A stretch of DNA of 64,000 nucleotides, taken from the NCBI RefSeq assembly GCF_000471905.2, contig NW_006499913.1, forward strand, positions 3,999,698 to 4,063,697, read 5' to 3'. The notes beneath the pieces were generated by a model. That model searched no databases. It was not told where the DNA came from and saw only the letters and a program-made list of their open reading frames with translations. How positions within the stretch are numbered: position 1 is the first letter of the stretch; each line of letters opens with the position of its first letter. Positions 53,816 to 64,000 of this stretch are shown one piece after another. A program made the translations under genes and the position numbers. Source of the stretch: Amborella trichopoda. Lineage: Eukaryota > Streptophyta > Magnoliopsida > Amborellales > Amborellaceae.

Positions 53816-54057
53816 TAAAGGTTGGCCACGGGCTGGGTCGGGACGGGCCATGACAACTTGGCCTTGGCCCTGGCCCGGTCCCTATCTCCATGGTGCCGGC
53901 TCACTGTTAGGGCCATACCGAGCTAACCAAGCCAAACCGGGCCACCACTAAGCCTAGCCTAAGCTAGCCCTCGGGCCATAGTTTCTAGCCAAAGCTTACT
54001 TTTTTAGGGTTGGGCCAACTGGACCGGGCCAAGCCGCCTCGACTATTGCCAGCCCTA
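53816..54057. mobile_element. hAT-type MITE with perfect 8 bp TSD
   Basis: 242 bp. Left TAAAGGTTGGCCACGGGCTG; right in reverse complement TAGGGCTGGCAATAGTCGAG. Perfect ATTAGAAG at 53808-53815 and 54058-54065. GC-rich GGCCC repeats; no coding capacity. Same family as 26106-26719. Confidence 0.9.
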
Positions 54058-54654
54058 ATTAGAAGGGCAAAATTTCATATACTGCATGTACATAATGTAC
54101 ACTTGCATCTTGTCATCATGATTGATGGACAGATGATTAGGGATGCTTAACTAGACTAAAGTGCCCATCAGCATCGAGGGTGCTGAAGATTCATTCATGT
54201 GCAGTTGTGCACAATAAACAGGGTCTCATACTTAAAATAAATAATCATAAGAAAAGAAAATAGCCATCATCATCAAAGAAGGTACTGAAAAGTGATTCAC
54301 CACTTCTAGTTCAGTGAATCTTCATGTACTTGGTGGTAAAATTGCAATTTAATTCCATGTGTAACTTTTAATTGGGGAGAAGCCAAATTGCCATTACACC
54401 ATTCCAAATTTGGGGATCTTTGTGTAGTTGGTTGCTTACGTAACCTAGCCCCACAACTACTCTTGATTAATGTAACTACCTCTACCCACCTTTCTCATTC
54501 TTCTTTATTTTTCATTCAAATTTTATTTAAAATGAAACCTTTGAGTTGTTGGGGTCAACCTAAATATAAGGTAGACGCCAAACACTCACTACCTACTCTT
54601 CTGCAAGGCTTTGAGCTCATAGGGTGTCCATTTGACTAGTCGAATGAACGAACT

Positions 54655-54728
54655 CATAATGTTCATGGAGGTATGCTAATAAATCATAATGTTTATGAAG
54701 GTATGCTAATAATAATAATAATAATAAA
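54655..54728. repeat. Short tandem repeat and (AAT)n microsatellite
   Basis: CATAATGTT(C/T)ATG(G/A)AGGTATGCT occurs twice, followed by (AAT)6-7 near 54707-54727. Confidence 0.85.
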
Positions 54729-54789
54729 GACCCAATCCCTTTCACAAGTTCTTGGAATTCAAATTCGTTTTAATAGAAAAAATGCATAA

Positions 54790-54975
54790 TAAGATTATTT
54801 ACTTTTGGGACAAGGTCACGGCTGGATTTGAAATTAAGCGTCTTGGAGTGTGCTGTTCTCGAAATTCAAATGAAAATTTTCCGAACCTAATGACACATCT
54901 CAAGATCATGGATTGGATGATTGAGAGTCGTCGTGACCACCTCATGCCAAAAGTACCTAAAAAATAGCTCCATAT
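54790..54975. mobile_element. Possible MITE family C, copy 4
   Basis: Left AAGATTATTTACTTTTGGGA then CAAGGTCACG; right in reverse complement GCTATTTTTTAGGTACTTTT then GGCATGAGGTGGTCACGA. It resembles family C arms, but is diverged. Confidence 0.45.
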
Positions 54976-55050
54976 GAAAGAGGGAGACACAATCCCTATT
55001 ATGTCCTGCCATCTCAACAAATTTGCTCAATTAATATCATGAATTCCTTG

Positions 55051-55140
55051 TAATTAATTGTAGCTTAGGTGGTTAATCGCTCCTTACACGTCCGTGTAAT
55101 TAATTGTAGCTTACGTGGTTAATCCGTCCGTACACGTCAT
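55051..55140. repeat. 45 bp x 2 tandem repeat
   Basis: GTAATTAATTGTAGCTTA(G/C)G then TGGTTAATC and TACACGTC, two units. Confidence 0.9.
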
Positions 55141-56307
55141 CATTTGAATGGTGCAACTTCCCTCCTACCAAGCGCGAATCTTTCCTCCTTTTTAATGGGC
55201 TCCTCTAGTCGTTTCAAGGGCACTCCAATCACTAGATAGGTCAGATCTCTACCCCCTAAGCCTCATCTGTAGAGGCCGGCCGAGTGGTGCGTGGGTGGTC
55301 AAGGTTGTGGTCCAAGAACCCCCTCAATGTATCAACCTATACATGTGGTACCTTGACAGAACCAGTTATCATTCATGACGATCCAATTCTTTAAGTCGAC
55401 AACACTATATGAAAATGATGAATACTTCTCTCCTTTGACCGTATGAGAGGTCAGGGTGTGCATGGTGTAAGGACATGTGGCTGATGACTAAAGGCCCTTG
55501 GTGCGATACCTTAAGCAAGGTGATGTGGGATGATAGCTATGGCTGATGTGAGCGTGGCTTGGTTGGCATGATAAGATGACTCTTGACTTGGCTAGACAGG
55601 GGTGAGCGGTGAGGACTATGGGTAAGAAGTGAGCCATATCCTGGCTAGATAGGTGTGGACAGTGATGGTTATTGTAGGATTGAAATGTGTAACTGCACAT
55701 GCATGAGCTTTTGAAACGACGATGGGCCATGTGAGAGTAGTAGAGCACTTAATGACTACTTGTAACTAAACATACTGGTACATGGCTAGTCATGACCCTT
55801 GATAATGGGTTGATTAGGAAAAGTAATCGACCCCCTCCAGTTAAGGAGCCATGAGGATGTGCATTGAGGTAGTGGGGAGGTGGTTGTAATTGCCACCATA
55901 ACTGTGGTTAGTTATGCTCATGCCTGACTGACATGGGATTATGGACATCATGGGTGGCTATATATGTAATTGACCCAGAGTGTATGTTGGCCAGGTGGCC
56001 TCCATGTGGGTTCTGGTGGTGGCATGACTAACACTTGTCCAATGTACATTTGAATTTGAATTTGTAACTTAGGGTTGTAAGAACATCTTGCCTGGCGATT
56101 GATGGAGAGTTCATCACTGTATACATTCCAATTGTATAGTAGAATATTAGTGGGCTACAACCCTTGACTATTGCTCGTGCCTGCCCTCGTGTGTGATCGT
56201 GCTCTATTTCTCTTGGATGGGTATGTGGAAGGCTAGTTTAGCCTTGGTTGGCATAGAACTTAGGCTTGGCACTAGGGTTGGGTAGTGAAAATATACCCTG
56301 TGACAGT

Positions 56308-56320
56308 TGGTATCAAAGCC
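56308..56320 (+). promoter_or_regulatory. LTR retrotransposon primer-binding site
   Basis: TGGTATCAAAGCC, one mismatch to the tRNA-iMet complement TGGTATCAGAGCC, directly inside the 5' LTR. Confidence 0.8.
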
Positions 56321-56589
56321 AAAAGATTGGTCAACCAATGTGACTATAGCTGGTGGTATAGCTAAAGTGCGAGACTGTGTCGACCACTCAAGGAGGAGTT
56401 GGAGCAACTCAATCACGGGGTTAGGATGATGGGTTGGGTTAGGATTGTATTGTCTTATAGGCCCGGATCAATGCTTTGGAAGCTAAAGTGGAGGACCATT
56501 GTGGCATCTGTGTCACTCGTATGGGAGGGTTCATGGACGATCTCAAAGCCACCTCATGCCCCTACAGGAGGATATAGCTCTTGTTAAAA

Positions 56590-57240
56590 GGGCCTTGTGT
56601 GAGGGTGCCAAAGCCTAGGGTATTTGAATGCTAGAGGGACTTAAAGGTGATGAAGAACTTCTTATGGACATGTAGAGTACTTAAAAAATGCTCGTGTCCA
56701 CAAGGAGGATCGTGTTGGCATATGTACCATCTACCTCGCTGGAAATGCAAAGCTCTAATGAAGGATGCAGTTGGGAGGCATTGAAACAAGAGCTAAAGGA
56801 TCAGTTCTTTCTAGGCAATGCGGCCTATGTGGCTTAGAAGGCTTTGAGGAAGCTTCAGTAGATAGGCTAAGTGCAAGACTATTTGAAGAAGTTCATGCCG
56901 GATATACGAACCATGATTAATAAGGAACGGTTCTTCAACTTTGTGTTTGGGTTGTAGGGTTGCGCCAAGGCCAAGTTGAGGAGGTGAGGATCACGTGACT
57001 TTCCAATTTCTCTTTCTCTTTGATCACCTCCTTCTCAAGTCGAGTGCCATTGCGATGCACCACCCTCTCACTATCTAGCCTCGATGTTTAAACCCTGTGG
57101 ATTGACCATTGAGGTTAGATGGTGAGAATGTGGTGCATTGCAATGACACTCGACTTGAGAAGGAGGTGATCAAAGAGAAAGAGGCATCCCGGGAGGCCTT
57201 CTTACGTTGTTTCATATGCGGAAGTGACCATCCAACAAGG
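56590..57240 (+). pseudogene. Gypsy-type gag with zinc knuckle, broken
   Basis: Readable pieces in the plus strand: ALKQELKDQFFLGNAAYVA, then RKLQ, VQDYLKKFMPDIRTMINKER and FFNFVFGL, as in Retrotrans_gag proteins. An inverted duplication follows (57010-57183), then CFICGSDHPTRVCP, a CCHC-like zinc knuckle, ending at a stop. Several in-frame stops. Confidence 0.75.
57010..57183. repeat. 73 bp inverted repeat (hairpin) within gag
   Basis: Left arm 57010-57082 (CTCTTTGATCACCTCCTTCT, CAAGTCGAGTGCCATTG) and right arm 57111-57183 (CAATGACACTCGACTTGAGA, AGGAGGTGATCAAAGAGAAA), spacer 28 bp, about 90% complementary. The right arm is in the gag frame (RLEKEVIKEKE), so the left arm is the inverted copy. 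Confidence 0.9.
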
Positions 57241-57926
57241 GTGTGCCCATAAAAGCAAACTCAATTTGGTTTGACTAGTTGAGGAAGATGGGGAGGCCTT
57301 AGCATAGGGCCTGCTTGTTACGCCTGTTGAATACAGTACAACTGGTGCACAAATTTAGGAGTCTGGGCCCAGTATTGATGAGATGATTGATTTTGAGGAA
57401 TCAAGTAATAACTCTGGTTGGGTTATCATGAGGAGAGCATCAATGGTAAAAGTGGGAGGAGTCATGTGACTTAACATGGGGGAAACATCTTCGACTAGTG
57501 AGAGGTGTGATGCAGCAGGTCATCAGTCTAGCTCTAGAGTGGAAAAGAAAAGGAGATTTGGCAACCAACACGAGTTTTGCTGGTATTGGTCAACCTGTAG
57601 CAAGCTAGTGCCATGCCATCCTCTTGAAGCTGCAGGTGGCAGCATGGATTGTGGTGGCAGCAACATATCTGACAAGGCACCCAGACACACGGTGACTATG
57701 AAAGGGCCTGACCTATTGTGCATAAGTAAAAGTCTTGGAAGCAATAGTGGACCTGGCCAAGCGGGTGAGTGGACACTTGGCAGCAATGGACCTGACCAAA
57801 TGTGATATGGGCTAAGCCAGAGGCCTCGTCAAGACGAGCATGGGTGTTGATTGAAGTCATGGTTTATGGGCCCTCGACGAAAGTTAAGTAACTGACAAAG
57901 ACGTCAAAGTTTATGTGGGAGAGGCT
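57241..57926 (+). other. Retrotransposon internal region without pol
   Basis: Between the zinc knuckle and the 3' LTR I see no protease, RT, RNase H or integrase motif. The 109-codon frame at 57476-57805 has no recognised domain. The region ends in the purine tract before the LTR. Confidence 0.55.
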
Positions 57927-58310
57927 TGTAAGACCCCTTAATGGTACGTGAGTGGTCAAGGGCGTGTTTCAAGGAAACTCCCTTGATGCATCAACCGGCA
58001 CATGTTGCAACCTCGGCAGAATTGACTCTCACTCATGACGGTACAATACTTTTGGTTGACAATATTATATGAGGGGTGATGACTATGGCTGACCTGAGTG
58101 TGACTTGGTTGGCTTGACAAGTTGACTCCCGACCTGATGGCACAGGGATAAGGGCTACGTGCAAGAGATGAGCCATACACCTGCCTTGGCTGCTATGGAT
58201 TGTAAGGGTTCTTGTGGGTTTGAAATGTGTAATTGCACGACGACCATGGGCCGTGCAAGAGTGGTAGTACGCCTAAGAACCTATTGTAACTAACCATGGT
58301 GGTGCATAGT

Positions 58311-60091
58311 TGTACACAGCTGAATTCGGGCTAGATCTAATACCAGATCTTGTGCAAACTCACTTTATACGTAATTAATTAAAATATTAAGGGCCTGCCA
58401 ATTCCAACCCAAAGGTAATTATATGTTACTGAAGAGATCAAAGCCTCTTTGGATCGTCGAATTCACATCAAAGTCAAGAAATAACTATCTAAACGAACCT
58501 ATGAAACAATACAATTCTAAAAAACTGAATAAAATACTATAAAATTGAAAATAAATAAAAATAAAAAATTTACAAATCGTTGGGGTCTCCTGGCCTGACA
58601 CCTGAAATAGGAGCCTTGATCGGAACTTCCTTGAATGACACTAAATATCCTTTTCCTTTCGAAATGAATTGAATGACTTCTCTTGCTTTTGAATGAATCA
58701 AGGCTGAAGGGGGTTTTGAATCTAGGGTTTACGACATTGTGGGCTCGACATATGTATGGTTTTTCTTATGAGATGTGTGATCATGGCCTAGGAAAAGTAG
58801 GGTTTCTATCTCCTAAAAACGAACTAGGGCTTAGGGTTTTTAAGGAACTGGGTTAAGGTTTAAGATTTTGGCCAACATAGGGTTTTAGGGTTTCATTAGA
58901 TTGCGAGTAAAAAAACGAGGGTTTTTAAAGACAAACTAAACATGAGAAATTAGAAGGAACTCATCCACGATTAATCAAGAGCTGAGAGCTGCCTATGCCA
59001 CCGCTACGATGCACAATCTCTAACTTCTGCGCCTCAAGTTCCAGCACAATTTTTTAACCGACTCCAGTTGATGTAGATTTTCTCGAGATTTTGATTTAAA
59101 GTATTTTTACTTGCAAAACTTGTTCAAAATTACCCGTTTAATTGGTTTTCCAAATTTCTCATTACCTTTCCATTGCAAACTTGCCTATTTTGAGGTTTTA
59201 GGTTTTTCAAGACTAAATTCTATGAGATTTGAGATTATTTTGAATTTATTTTGGCTGGATTATGATTTGGACATCACGATAGTTCACTATGGACTATGGT
59301 GTATTAGGCTAATGCGGTTCTTAAGGATTAAATAATGGGAATATTGCATAAAACCCCCCAAAACGGACTTTCTAATCAATTTACCCCTACCAAACTTTTC
59401 CTAGCAACTTTCCCCCTAAAAACCATATTTCTTAGCAAATACCCCCAATACAAAAAGTTCTTTTTTTTTTAACGAAAATACCTTTCCCGTACATAACAAA
59501 TCATTTTCGAATCCCAATAAAAGGAAACACCGGACCACACTTGTACAATGCCTGATTGCTCATTTCAAAATGCCGGACTGCCACTTTAAAAAGCCGGAAT
59601 GCCCCTTCAAAATGCCGTACATCCATTCAAAATGCCGGACTGGCCCTTCAAAATGCCGGACCGCTTTTTCAAAATGCCGGATTGCCCCTTCAAAACGCTG
59701 GATTGCCCATTTCTCCAATAGCACAATCCCTGGACCCCCATAATGAAACGCCGGACCGCCCATTCCAGCAAAAATAATCGTCGGACCGCCTATTCCAAAT
59801 GCCGGACCGCCCTCTCCAGCGAAAATGATTTGTTATGTAAGAGAAGGGTATTTTGTCAAATGAACTTATTGTATTAGGGGTATTTTCTAGGAAACATGGT
59901 TTTTAGGGAGGACGTTGCTAGGAGAAGTTAGGTTAGGGGTAAATTGATTAGAAAATCCATTTTGGGGGGTTTTATGTAATATTTCCTTAAATAATTCTTC
60001 TAAGGCTTTTCCTATGAATTTATGGGTCATTTTTATGCTTTAAGATCTAGAAATTCAAAGAAAAATGTTAATTCCAAATTGAGTGTCTATA
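58311..60091. mobile_element. Insertion in the 3' LTR, probable solo LTR
   Basis: ATAGT flanks the insert (58306-58310 and 60092-60096), and the interrupted LTR resumes at TTAGACATGACCCTA, matching CTAGTCATGACCCTT at about 55790 in the intact 5' LTR. The insert begins TGTACACAGC; it ends TCTATA rather than CA. Without the nested 650 bp MULE it is about 1.1 kb and has no coding region, which fits a solo LTR with a 5 bp target duplication. Confidence 0.6.
59337..59986. mobile_element. Foldback MULE with internal CCGGAC minisatellite, perfect 9 bp TSD
   Basis: 650 bp. Left GGGAATATTGCATAAAACCC; right in reverse complement GGAAATATTACATAAAACCC. The arms stay matched for about 150-170 bases (TTTCTAATCAATTTACCCCT, CTAGCAAC, AAAAACCAT, ACATAACAAATCATTTTCG). 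Perfect TTAAATAAT at 59328-59336 and 59987-59995: a 9 bp target duplication, so Mutator-like. The loop (about 59545-59815) is a tandem array of 20-22 bp units TCAAAATGCCGGACTGCCC. No transposase. Confidence 0.92.
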
Positions 60092-60612
60092 ATAGTTAGA
60101 CATGACCCTAGATACTGGGCTGACTAGGATGAGTATTCAACCCCTCCCATCAAGGAGCCATGAGGCCGTGCATTGAGGGAGTGGGTATGTACTTATAACG
60201 GTCACTACGAATGATGGGTAGTTATGCTCATGCCAGGCCAACACGAGATTGTAGGGATCATGACTGGCTTTGTGTACTTGACCCAAAGTGTGTGGCGATC
60301 GGGTAGCCTCCACGTGGGTCATGATGGCGGCATGATGACCCCCGTGCAATGTATGTTTGAATTTGAATTTGTAAGCGAGGGCTATAAGAACCCCTTGCTC
60401 GGCTCTTGATGAGGAATCTGTGGATGTGTACATTTTAAGTATATAGTGAAGTACCAATGAGCCACGACCCTTGGCTATTGCTTGTGTTACCCTCATGTAG
60501 AATCATCCTATGTTTCTCATGGGTGGGTATGTGGAAGGTTGGTCTAGCATTGGTTGTAGAAAACTTAGGTTAGCAGCGCATAGGTTGGGCAATGAGAATT
60601 TGCTCTAAGACA

Positions 60613-63600
60613 AGAACTTTCTCTCTCTCTCACACACACATGGGTTGATTAAGTTTCATTTGTTAGGTTTACGTAATCTTTAAATGTCTTATGAGTGCTT
60701 GTAAAATGAAATAATATAATGAAACATGAACGCAATGAGAGTGTAGTCTCTCATGGACCACACTAAGCAAATAATGTTTGCTGATACCGAACAATGCTTG
60801 ACGATCTAAGACAGACAGTTGGGAAAACCCATGTTACCTGGGCATAGAGAATAAATCGATAAGGGTTGTAATGGGCCATCCCTCGATGAGGTCGGAGCAT
60901 ATGCCGAGATGAGTGAGCCGAGGGACTGTGTGACTATTGTGTATGATGGTGGCCTATAGAGACGGGGGCCAAAGCCTCATCCATGTACCATCACATGACA
61001 TGCATATTGATAGATCGTTCGTAAAAGCAAGTAAGCCACCTTTCAGGGTGAAGTGTATGCATGGGCGAGAGATACCCCTATGCACCATAAGAGTTGTGGC
61101 CGCATCAGGTCTAGGTGACCTTGACTTGTCTCTAGGGGAGGACCTGAAATCCACAGACTAGGATTGCGACCCATTGACTCATCGGTCAGACTTTGGTGAC
61201 CCACTAATGAGCCCCTGCTTGGACTGTGGGTCATGGGAAATACTGGGTCTGTCTGATAAAGCAAGTATGGTCTGTAGTCTACAATTGAATGTGGAGTGCC
61301 CCATGACGATTGATTTAATTCTTAAACCATATGGATCATTTTTCCATCAAATTAATTTAATTGTATTTGTTTCATGATGGAAATTATTTTAGAATTTTTA
61401 TTTGAATTTTTATGAACCTCTGGATATTTTATTTATAATTTTTGGATTTATAAAATTAAAGATATTGATTTTACAATGGTTTAAATATTTAAATAATATT
61501 ATAAAATTCTTTTATAAATTTTAAATATATAAAAATACCATGGGGGCCTATTGTGCACATGGGCCCAACATAATTCTAGAAGGTGGGGCCCATGAGTGCC
61601 TGGCACGCCCCACCTTTATTCACTTTCCTATTTTTGTGGTGATATGACATGTGGCCATATGGTTGGAAGTTGTTGACTAAATATTGACTTGATATATCTT
61701 TAAAAGATTTTGTGAAAAGATTGAATAGACTTATGCTATTTGATGGTATGCACAATATTTTGATTAGATTTAATTTATTTAATTTCTATTGATGGGAAAA
61801 TAGTTTAGGAAAGGGGGATAATGGTTCATGCACATTCCATAATGTTGATAGCCCATCTATGAAATGAATGACTCAAATCTCTTACCCCATAAGTCACCCA
61901 AAATCAATGGTTCATATTCAATCTCACAAGAAGAGACAAGCTAAGAAAAACCCTAAAAAACCCTAATCATGTTCAAAGCCTATAAAAAAGATTCTCTCTA
62001 CCAAAAAATCTCTACACTTTATCTCTTGTATCTAATTCCATATTTTTCTCTCATATCCCAAGTAGAATTTCTCTCTCTCTCAAAGACACACAATATTACT
62101 GAAGTATGCAATAGAAAAATACATCATTATCTTCTTTATATCACTGCTCCAAAATTGTTTAAAATACCTATTATGCAGAGTGCCTTTTCTGTGTTTGAAT
62201 ATTTCAATAATTCTTTAACTAGGGTGTATTACTTGATCACAAAGGTCATTAGATTTTTTATATCTCATTCCCAAGATTGATCCAGACTCAATAAAGATAA
62301 AAGACAGCTAATGGCATCAAGTATCAAGTATCAAGTATCAAGTATCAATAGCTGATGAAAGGTATTATTTGAGATTCACACCATGATTTGGTTTTGAGTC
62401 TAGTTTTCAATACAAGAGATTTCAGGAAGAAATTCTCTGAGGCTTGAGAGAAACAATTTTTTTATTGAGCAATGCTCAACCTGATTTTCTGCTAAAAAAA
62501 TTACATTATGATGTAAAAGTCACTAAAAGGTAAACTCACTAAATGACGTGATTTAAGGATGGAACTAAATATTATTTTATATTTTTTGAGTCTATTTCAG
62601 TACTCAAAAGAATTAGGAGAGAAACTCTTTATAAATTGAGAGATATTCTATTTTTATTATGGGATGCTCATGTTCTGTGCTGCAATAAATTAAAAGATGT
62701 GGCATGTTAAGGCACATCTTTGGATTCATAATTATGAAGACCTTTTTAATATTCATTTTAAAAAGTTTGATAGTATGTCATGAGTATGGTTTATTATAGT
62801 AAAACTTCAGAGATATGTAATACAGAGTTGGCAAGATAAGACACTTTATATGAAGAATGTTCGATTTAGGAATAGCAGAAAGAAGAAGAAATACAATACC
62901 TATAAAAAAATCTTGGTTTCTTCGAAATAAAGAGATATATAGAGAGACTTGATGGTAGCATAGAAACGCTAAAGATCAGTGAGAGAATCGAAATTGTGAT
63001 ATTTGAAATCATGGGATGAAGATGATTATTTCTTTACGGTATGAGACGCAGAGAATCCAAGTGCCAAAAAGATGGACACTTCATGACATGTGAAACTGAT
63101 GACCATTATATTCTCCATCAGTTGCGTGCTCTTCCAAAATCACAAAAACTTGTCAAACAATAAATCAAGAAAGCCCAGGTACTACACTACATGCTTTTGA
63201 GGTATGAAAATTATCCCACATTACATGGTAATGTCATATAGGGAAAAATGATTCAATATCTTTTTATTTTATATGTTTTGGTTATATTTTGGCTAATTGT
63301 TTTATTAATATATATGGAGTGTATGGACATTAAGTGATAGGTGCTAACAAATTTGAAAGAGCTAATTTTTTAATATTCTGTATTTTAATGTCTCATTGTG
63401 CTAAAGTATGAACTACTTAAGATAGTAATACACATGGAGATGTGATTTGATCAAGGGCTTTCAGCCCTAAGGATGAAACACGAGAGATGTGTGTGGCTCA
63501 TTCAAATATGTAAGCACGAAGAGATTGTTTCGATGGAACTCAGTCTTAGTGACCATCCTCCCAATAATGACTATAATACGATGTGTTACACGTGATGATG

Positions 63601-63930
63601 ATCTTTCGATAAAGTCTTCATATTTGCCAAAAAGGAAATATTTTGTCAAGGCATTAATAGACATTCTTTAGTCATGCATTTTTGATAAAATTATAAGATG
63701 ATATTTATTACTTGTTTTTGTGGCCACGAACTTGACTTGGTAGGAAATTAAAAGTGAATACGATGAAATGATTTATGAAGGTTAAATATATATTTTAAAA
63801 TTAAAATTGAAGGATTTGAGAAAAACCTAAATCTATGAATATGGTTTTGAGAAAACCACATAGTCTTGTTAGGTCCACTAAGTCTTTATGAAAATCATTT
63901 TAAACTGTTATATTATTATATAACTATTAC
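60613..63930. other. Gene-poor right flank
   Basis: No gene recognised on either strand. 60613-61400 is GC-richer (GGGCCATCCCTCGATGAGGT) and may be debris of an LTR element. 61555-61590 has GGGCCTATTGTGCACATGGG. The rest is AT-rich; open frames such as 61969-62280 have no recognised motif. Confidence 0.5.
62316..62349. repeat. 7 bp x ~5 tandem repeat
   Basis: Repeats of ATCAAGT. Confidence 0.95.

Positions 63931-63933
<3 letters not shown>

Positions 63934-63984
<51 letters not shown>
63934..63984. repeat. Compound (GT)n(AT)n microsatellite
   Basis: About nine or ten GT units followed directly by about fifteen AT units at the window's end. Confidence 0.95.
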
Positions 63985-64000
63985 TACTAAGTACTAATTT

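Larger units (their letters stand above)
55268..60612 (+). mobile_element. Non-autonomous Ty3/gypsy-type LTR retrotransposon
   Basis: 5' LTR 55268-56305 and 3' LTR 57927-60612, the latter split by a 1.8 kb insertion at 58311-60091. They share ordered blocks: GGTCAAGG, ATG(T/C)ATCAACC, GGAGCCATGAGG, TAGTTATGCTCATGCC, TTGAATTTGAATTTGTAA, GGTATGTGGAAGG. The primer site TGGTATCAAAGCC (56308-56320) is a near match to tRNA-Met, two bases after the 5' LTR. A purine tract GTGGGAGAGG precedes the 3' LTR. The internal 1.6 kb has gag only, no protease, RT or integrase. LTRs are clearly diverged, so it is old. No clean 5 bp target duplication. Confidence 0.8.

Noticed and set aside
57476-57805. 109-codon frame in the retrotransposon interior
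   Set aside because: No gag or pol motif; it lies in a broken element between the zinc knuckle and the LTR.

Overview
This window is nuclear DNA of a flowering plant. Its genes have plant-type GT-AG introns and encode plant-lineage proteins: a BREVIS RADIX-family protein, a nuclear-encoded chloroplast Ycf20/NPQ7-like protein, an R2R3-MYB and an MHK/CDKF;4-like kinase. The mobile DNA is also plant-specific: an integrated caulimovirid, an Au-SINE tail, RNase H-bearing LINEs, and Mutator/hAT MITEs. A woody dicot or magnoliid fits the repeat load, but I cannot name the species. I see no operon, CRISPR array or tRNA/rRNA gene.

Layout. 1-2584 (+): last eight coding exons of an MHK-like kinase, cut by the left edge. 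2585-6900: AT-rich spacer with a Mutator-like MITE family. 6925-12028: a 2.5 kb segment present twice in direct orientation around a 20-N gap, most likely an unresolved contig overlap; each copy has an 'AGAGAGAAACTATCTC' minisatellite interrupted by a foldback MULE with its own internal minisatellite. 12737-15384 (-): complete BRX-like gene in five coding exons (372 aa) with an Au-SINE tail in one intron. 15.4-31 kb: gene-poor, full of MITEs, small tandem duplications and a dead Copia fragment; a possible TATA promoter with a non-coding first exon lies at 20.65-20.89 kb (-).

33105-50264 (+): a Ycf20/NPQ7-like gene (220 aa) whose two coding exons are split by a 16.5 kb intron. The intron holds, in order, a reverse-oriented LINE fragment, a rearranged florendovirus-like endogenous pararetrovirus (one near-complete degenerate genome plus partial and inverted copies), and two degenerate LINEs, one carrying an hAT MITE. 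Reading frame and protein similarity match exactly across the intron, so the host gene looks intact. 51565-52705 (-): complete R2R3-MYB of the bHLH-interacting type (252 aa). 53.8-64 kb: hAT MITEs, a pol-less gypsy-type LTR retrotransposon with an inverted duplication in gag, and inside its 3' LTR a 1.8 kb insertion that itself contains a textbook MULE (650 bp, about 150 bp TIRs, perfect 9 bp TSD).

The host genes do unrelated jobs (kinase signalling, root/vascular growth control, thylakoid photoprotection, transcription). The most distinctive features are the MULE family with an internal CCGGAC minisatellite, the host gene spanning a pararetrovirus whose inversion breakpoints fall at the viral primer-binding site, and the probable assembly duplication at 6.9-12.0 kb.
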